This document shows, piece by piece, positions 47,673 to 64,000 of a DNA stretch of 64,000 bases. Where the stretch lies: positions 31,746,106 through 31,810,105 of the forward strand of contig NC_089789.1 in NCBI RefSeq assembly GCF_040412425.1, in the 5' to 3' direction. Under the pieces are notes generated by a model. The model was given only the letters and a program-made list of their open reading frames with translations. It had not been told where the DNA came from and made no database searches. Every line of letters starts with the position of its first letter. Within the stretch, counting starts at the first letter, position 1. A program made the position numbers and the translations under genes. Origin of the DNA: Macrobrachium rosenbergii (lineage: Eukaryota; Arthropoda; Malacostraca; Decapoda; Palaemonidae).

Positions 47673-50600
47673 TGCAATACCTTTAAATGCTTCACATTAG
47701 TACAAATATCAAGAACAGCAGTATTGCCCTCTGATAATAATAACGTTGGATGGAGAGTAAAAAGAAGAAATAAAAGTGATGCTGCCATTAAAGTTCTTAA
47801 TATGAAATACCTGTTTATTGATGCGTAGAATAACTAAACTAATTTGTACAAGGTTATTCTGCTAATAACAGGGACATGACACTTGAGGATGTATTTGACT
47901 CATAAAATGCCACAACCATTACAACCTAATATAGACTAATTATGAAAGCTATCATAGAAACCAGTTTAGATTAATTTGTCGACCGTCAATCGTCCGAATT
48001 CTAAAGCTATGAATTTTATAACATGTAAAACTGATTTGTAGGTCTAGAATATAAGCTATGCAGTGCATTAAAAAAAAAGATTAAACTTATTTTTCATTAT
48101 TTAAATGATGACCGTCTGCCCAATTTAGTCACGGGTAAATCAGGTGGCGTTGGTCAGAAAATGTTGACAGTTGTTGACTGCTGGTTACTTGAAGTTTACG
48201 AGGGATCTGTTTGATACTAGTCAGTCATAGTTCATGAGTAAATAAAAATTGAACCGAACTATTTTAGCTACACGAAGCTCACGGTCGAAGCATGTGGTGA
48301 TGTTATGAGTTCACAAGTGAGTCACTGTAAATTACATGGCGCTAATCTGTGAGTTGATAGGAGAAACGTGATGCCAGTCACTCATAAATTCATGGGTGAA
48401 TCACGAGATGCTAACCACGCTGAACACTTAAGCTTAGAGTAGAACTGACGGATTCTGAGAGCTCAAACTTAGCGTTAGAAATAGACTTATCATTATTCTA
48501 ACTGTTTTCCGGATGGATAGTGCCAAATTGAAATAAAAAAAAAATATATAAATAATTTCAATTTCATAAATTGCATTTGGAGACAAGAAGGTAATAGGAT
48601 CTTGTAAAGAACAGAACCAGGGAATAGCAATAGGAGTGTCTTTGGAAGCAGAATATGTAGTGTATGACTATATTGTTTAACCAACTCTCCTTCACAGAAG
48701 TGAAGTTTTGTTGCTGTGTGTGAATGAGAGAGAGAGAAAAAAAGACAGAAAATGTTAAGATCAACTGTCTACGTAGTAGATGGCGAACAAGCTGGATTGA
48801 AGAGGTGAGCAATGATGATACAAATACAATGTGATGAAAAAGAAGTATGCATAAGTGAAAAGAATTACTGGAGTATTTTGATGTGGTTTGGCCTTAAAGA
48901 GAGAGTGGAGGGTCAGAAGTCACTATACATAACATGGCTTACTAAGGGAAGGGTTCCTGTTTTATAGCAGAATGAAATTAGAGCAACTGGATAGAATATG
49001 AATGCTGACTTTTTGCAGAACGCTGGAAATTCTGCATCAACATAAACTTACAGAGGAGAAATAAATAGGAACTTGCTTACTATACAAAGTCACAAATACT
49101 GTTTTAGGAACTTGGAGATAGCATAACATTCTGACTGGAAAATAAAGGTACCTCAATGCTGATGACATCGGAACGAAGAACGATTTTACTTACTATCGAA
49201 TAAAAGTTCTGAGGCATAAGAATTTGATATCACCATCAATTTAGGCATAAGAAACCTTACAAGCAATATCAAGTGAGCATTACATGATATATTCTTAGGT
49301 AGATTTGAAGGAAAGCTTGGAATTGAAGCTTTCACTTACTTTTACAAAGTGCCCAGAGCCATTAAGAACTGTCAAAAGAGCATTCTGTAAAGTACAGAGT
49401 AGAGGTTTCGTCCAAGTCAAACTAATCAATATTCTTGCTCTGACAAGTGTTTATCCTCATATTCAACTGATTGCATCACTATAAGTCCAGTTCCCCATTA
49501 AGAAAGCAAGCTACTCCACTATGCAGCAGTTTGACAGTAAAAACTGAGAACAATAAAGTGTTCAGCTGTGGAGCATCAGCATGCAATTTTTAGTCCCTGA
49601 TCTTTAAAAATCTTGAGAGGGAAATCATGCAATTACCATCTTACAAGAAGTTTCGAAATTTATTACCGAAAATCTGGTGGGTAATTAATAATAAAAAAAG
49701 GTATTAAATTCGATTTAAACAAAAACTTATCAAGGACGAAAATATAATAATCTAAAAGAGCATCACAAATGCCTAATTTCTAGTTTGAATACTAAGCATA
49801 AAGATGCAATAATTTAGATGAATGTACATATCTTCTTATCTATCCTCAAAAACAGCAAAATGAAGGCGAGAGTCCTAAAATTATGTGATATACCTTCAAC
49901 TACCCTTTTATGAGCTGGTTCAGCATGGCTTTACACACTTAATATACTTTATGGTAGAGAAAATCGATAAATTTGAGCATAGTCTTAATAGCGACATCCC
50001 AACTTTTTCGACAGCGTATATGGAAAACCAATCTGGAGATACCTGTTGTTGGGACTCTGCGCTTGTCTCTCTTAGTAATCTATTTTGAAATCTTTGTTAG
50101 AGATCACCATAAACACCCCGCATCCACGGCACCAAAAACTCGTCGAAATGCCACTTGCGGCATGCAGTGACTATCTGGGCCTAGCTGGTGCAGTCTGATG
50201 GGTATTGCATATGCTAAATGAGGTTCACAGCGCGTTACTCAGATGAGTTTGCCATGGTGTCAGAGAACAACCTTTATTAGTAGACCATGGTAACATCATT
50301 CAACAGCTCTTACCCTCAAACTGATTCCCTATCTCCAATGTGGAAGTTAATGAGGATATCCCTTGTTGCTGATAAGGGTATTGATTCAAGCAGAGGTAAT
50401 ACGGGTTTCTCTAGTAATACTAATTTATAGAGCACTTATTCTTTCTATTAATTTTCTAATCACAGTCATATTTCATAAGCAATAATTTTCCCATCGCTTT
50501 TACCAGTACCATCTCCTCTCCATAATCGGTAATTCACCCTGCTAACTTTTGCAAATCTCTCACTACAGCTATAGGTTCGTTCTTAATGGAACGTTTGTGT

Positions 50601-52312
50601 AGAACCATACTAATCAGTATCGAATCTTCCATCTGTTATGACATTGAGCTAAAAACTCTTCTTGATTTTGCTTTTATTCTCATATTTTGACATATGTAAC
50701 CAAACTTCACCTGCGTTTGTTTCCTTATCTTATTACCTGGCTCCTTTACATACTAGGCCTATGTCCACTATTAAAGAGACCTGAACTAGTAAGACTGCAC
50801 TGAATAAAATGGTTAAAAATGCTCTGTACCAACAAACAAGTATAGCAATGTGTTCTCAATATCAAACAATGCCATTAAGAGAGTCGATAGAGAGCACGTA
50901 GACCATTATTAATTAGTTACAAATAGCGATCAATAATTAGGGTGAATGTCCAGAAGAACTCCGCATGCATAAAGTACCAAAATAAAAAGTAAAATGTAAT
51001 ATTTTTCATATTTAAAGCGTTTTAGACCACTTCTTATGATGAGGAAACACAATTTTGCCATATTAGCTATGGAGGGGTTGGGGACAGGTATTGTCTAACC
51101 TTATGTCAAAAATCGAAAATCATTCGATGGGGAACTAGTTTTCTGGAGAACCATTACACTCTTCCTGAGAAACATTACAGTAAAAAACCTCATTTTCGAA
51201 CCAACTCCCTACTGGATGGCAAACAAACGACTTAGAAAATTTTTGAGGATGCCGATTAGATAATCATTAATATCTCGGATATGGTGAATCTCCTCAAAAA
51301 GTGTTCAGAGACAAAGTTTTATTATTTTATATTGTGAAAATTATAGTGTGACCTATTTTCTTATATCTCACCGCGGAGTTGTTCTGGACATTGACCATAA
51401 TTAGTTCTTAGCATGTCTCTAAATGTATTTAAAATATGAATAGACTATCATAGAAATGAAAAACCATTAATGAAAACATTTTCGAAGCTAAAATCAAACG
51501 CAGGATTCAAGTCATACGAAGTGATATTCACTTAGTGAGGTTTACGTTTTTTTTACGTTTTCTTTGAATAAACACACTCTCTTTTATAGAAAACAAGTCT
51601 AAAGGTATTATGGGTAACTTATTTATATCTATGGCGTATTTAGTTGAATAAAATAAGGTATTTTTATTTTCATTTTTGTTTCAGCGACTTTACAAACTGA
51701 AAAAGCTTTAATGCTCGACGTAAATCTTTATTTTTTTGCTTTATAAATCTACTGGAAAAATCTTGACCATGGCAATTATTTTTTTTCTTATTTCCTGTGA
51801 CGATTTTGGAGCCCCGTGAAAATTTTACGACTTCCTGCAGTCATTTTACAATTAACTATAATATACTTTCTTATTAAGGTATAAATTATAGAATGATTAC
51901 CTCTTGAATTTTATAAGAGGACTAAAGGCAGGAGAGACTTCCAAAAGGTAGTATGGCGGATTTTGCATTATTTCTCATGAGATCGTATTTTGGCACCATC
52001 AATACGCTCCAGTTAATTTATTCTTTCGGTGCTACGAAAAGTTAATGGTAAGTATTCTGTCCCAGGCACGGTCCACCGAGCTCCCTTCTGTCCTGCTATA
52101 ATGCAGTATATGGACAGGATATTAAAAGCCATAATATTGCCCATTACATGTATGCTCGTATTATCAAAATCGTAATTATTAACATTTATATTTCTTGGAA
52201 AAGTCTTACATTTATATCCTCTCGTTTTATTTTTTAAATTTCTAATGACTGATCTCCTCTTTATGTATTTCATATTTCTTTCTGTTACTTCTTTCAAATG
52301 AACACCATATTC

Positions 52313-52402
52313 TTTGCAAGCTTAAATCTCACGTCAATGGCCCCTGTGAGCTTATTCCAATTGAATAGGGTTCACCCTCTGAATGATTATAATAATAATA
52401 AT
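52313..52402 (+). mobile_element. SINE 3' end with (TAA)n tail
   Basis: GCTTAAATCTCACGTCAATG, then GCCCCTGTGAGCTTATT, TGAATAGGGTTCACC and (TAA)n match the 3' end of the SINE at 14383-14661. The tRNA-like head is absent. Confidence 0.65.
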
Positions 52403-54358
52403 TCTAATTTCCTCCTTTCTGATTTTCAGTTGTTGAATGATTCACTCAGTACTACAGTCTTGCTTTAGTTAAACAATTATTTAAAATTTTTTCTTACTAG
52501 ACAATTCTCTGTTCTGTATTAGTAGTTCTTTTCTTGTAAAAGTATTTCTCGATAATCCAGTTCTTAGCCCTGGAAAAACATCTTATATACTTCTAGTTTT
52601 GACACTGTTTTATTTCAACGTCGATACGAAAGGAAGGCAGTGCGCAATCTTGTTAGACCCTGTACTTATGACTGCCTGAGTAGGAGTATAATTGAAGGTA
52701 AACGGTTGACTTATGTGGGAAAATAACCTTCTGTGGGTAAAGGTAGGGTCACTGTCATCATCACTGCCTCAAATGCCTAAAGCAAAGAGCATCTGTCAAA
52801 TTCTTTAACTCATGTCTTCCTGTGCTTCATCTTCCACAGATATCCACTCTTCTCCAGCTTCCTTCTAAAAAGTCCCATCCGAGTAAATCTGGATTTTGCA
52901 ACACTTCTAATGCTCTCAGGAGCTCATGAGGTTAGGCTAACTTAACCTAATTTGGAAGGGAGATATAGTGTCACCAAATTAAATGCAGTTCCTTAATATG
53001 AATCCAGGGATTAATGGTTTTCTTAAGTTAGCCTTGCAAAGACCATTCTTGATGTATTACATGTCACTGGCTTTCGAAGTATAGTAATCCAAACTTACCG
53101 TACTCCTTTTTACCTGTGATCAATTACTTTATACTTGGTTTCCATTTTATTTCAACAATTTCTCGGTTTTGTATTTAAACTTAGACGTACTATTTACTAA
53201 GCATCTATATCAATAAAACGAAATGGATGGGGCAAATAAGTATTTGTTTTAGTCTCTTAATTTTGCATTTCAGCTATAATCAAGTATATAGATTTTCAAT
53301 CTTATTTCTCAGTCCCTGTCTACACAATGCCCTTAGTGAATAAATAAAACTAGCATTTTATATGTTTAGCTTAAGTGACACTACCTAACCTCCAGTAGAG
53401 TTGCTAAAGCATTGCTGCCAAAGAAGTATGGACATGTTAGGATAATGATGAACCTCATTCGTAAACAGATGACCTGTCACTAATGAACAAGGGGTCCTTG
53501 GGAGACGAAATATTTTTTAGACAATGGAGAACATTTCCGGTCGGTGAACAATTCCAGCAACTTTTACGATCCAAAAAGATGTCGCCAATAGAACGACACA
53601 TTTCTTCCTGTTTTCCAAAACATAAAAGTTTATAAAATGTCAAAGGTTGTGTGGTTAATAGCAATCTGTCAGTCATACTGAGGGAATGAACAAACTACAT
53701 AGTATAAAGGACTACAATAAATGTAGAATAGACTACAATAAAAGACAAGGGATTGTTAAATAACTCGTCGAGAAACAGGAGGACAGTGACCAGTATAGTA
53801 CCCGAAGAAAAACTGAGAAGTCACCTTAGAGAAGAGATAGAAATTTTTTTAACGCTGTTCATAGGGAGAAATAGAAGAATTCTGAGATGTCAAAACACTC
53901 AGTAAACTGGCTATAGCACCCAATTGCGTTTTTCATAATATAGCTATTAAGTCACTGATCCTCCCTATTGGATCAATGTACTAAACTAACCTTTTCTACA
54001 GAGAGACAAATGTTCTAAAGAGTTTCAAGATCCTAAGATTTTTTTTGGTCCCCTGATGGTGTATCCCAAAATGGAAACACTTTACTAGTCTCATATCAAA
54101 CCTCTTTATATAGATATTTTTGGCGAAGCAACGTCTGTGTGCTTCTTTCCAAACCAAAAGATGTTTTTCAAGGATTCATCCTATAACTAATTTTGCTTTG
54201 TATATTATCTGCAATCCCTTTTGAATTTTCCTCACACGAGATATAGGTAACTAGTTAAGAAAGAGAAAAGCTTTTTTTCTCCTTAAGAAATGCTACCTGA
54301 TATATTCATTTTTTAAAAAGTATTGTACAATGATGTGAAGATGTCACTGATTTATACC

Positions 54359-63757
<9,399 letters not shown>

Positions 63758-63767
63758 CTGTAAGTAA

Positions 63768-63768
<1 letters not shown>

Positions 63769-63841
<73 letters not shown>
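63769..63841. repeat. (ATT)n microsatellite
   Basis: About 70 bp of pure ATT beginning about 10 bp upstream (coding sense) of the acceptor of the His exon. The remaining 160 bases to the window end are intronic with no visible exon. Confidence 0.95.
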
Positions 63842-63845
<4 letters not shown>

Positions 63846-64000
63846 AGTTTCTCGTTATTTTCGTTAGGGGCTGTACTCTGTTTATTTTATTTTTTTTGTA
63901 GGTTAAGGTAAATATCCCGAGCCTATGTCAATGAAGTTGATCGTGATTGGCTGAAACTAATGCAGCTAACCGCCGATCAGAAGCCATAGTTAAAGCTCGT

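Larger units (their letters stand above)
46557..54358. other. Intergenic, gene-poor
   Basis: Between the methyltransferase and the aldo-keto reductase no supported gene was found. 47.1-47.6 kb is microsatellite. 48.7-49.6 kb has faint LINE-like phrases: a WFGLKERVEG stretch near 48890 and an ADD-containing LNADD near 49156, not collinear. 50-52 kb and 53-54.3 kb look like unique AT-rich non-coding DNA. Confidence 0.5.

Noticed and set aside
48862..49600. LINE reverse transcriptase (WFGLKERVEG and LNADD phrases)
   Set aside because: The two phrases are in the wrong order for one element, and the intervening sequence is not readable as RT, so the call is too weak to list.

Overview
The window looks like nuclear DNA from a decapod crustacean, probably a shrimp or prawn. 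Evidence: extreme microsatellite density ((TA)n, (GA)n/(TC)n, (TAA)n/(ATT)n and (CA)n tracts of 50 to 400 bp every 1-2 kb), long introns with GT-AG sites, tRNA-derived SINEs ending in (TAA)n, decayed LINE reverse transcriptase fragments, and three animal genes. The species cannot be fixed from the sequence alone. Most long open frames are microsatellite translations (Tyr-Ile, Ser-Leu or Arg-Glu runs) and are not genes.

Gene 1 (+, 4850-40591): the 3' part of a TNF-superfamily ligand of the Eiger/ectodysplasin type. Eight exons join in consistent phase to 347 codons plus a stop: a stalk, a 48-nt microexon, an acidic Tyr-rich segment, a very basic furin-type linker, and a C-terminal TNF homology domain spread over four exons. 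The N-terminal cytoplasmic and membrane exon was not found and may lie left of the window. The introns carry large minisatellites, including a tandem array in which the 5' splice site of one TNF-domain exon is itself repeated.

Gene 2 (-, 45563-46556): a METTL24-like protein of the FkbM-related methyltransferase class. It has a single coding exon with an N-terminal signal anchor, and a CA/TA microsatellite begins within about 15 bp of the stop codon.

Gene 3 (-, 54359-63757): the last seven exons of an aldo-keto reductase (239 codons plus stop). It retains the catalytic His, the SNF cofactor motif, the A-Y-S-P Tyr and the IPKS...R..N NADP-binding signature. The first exons, with the catalytic Asp/Tyr/Lys, lie to the right of the window.

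Regions. 0-4.8 kb: repeats, a hairpin-rich interspersed element and a decayed coding-like segment. 4.8-40.6 kb: TNF ligand gene with intronic repeats (38-bp array at 7.7-8.4 kb, GA higher-order array at 16.9-17.9 kb, four copies of the hairpin element in the window with three at 20.7-24.8 kb, about 40-bp array at 32.2-34.0 kb). 40.6-45.5 kb: intergenic. 45.5-46.6 kb: methyltransferase. 46.6-54.3 kb: gene-poor, with possible retroelement relics. 54.3-64 kb: aldo-keto reductase. The three genes have unrelated roles (cytokine signalling, presumed Golgi/ER-lumen methylation, carbonyl reduction); nothing suggests that they act together.
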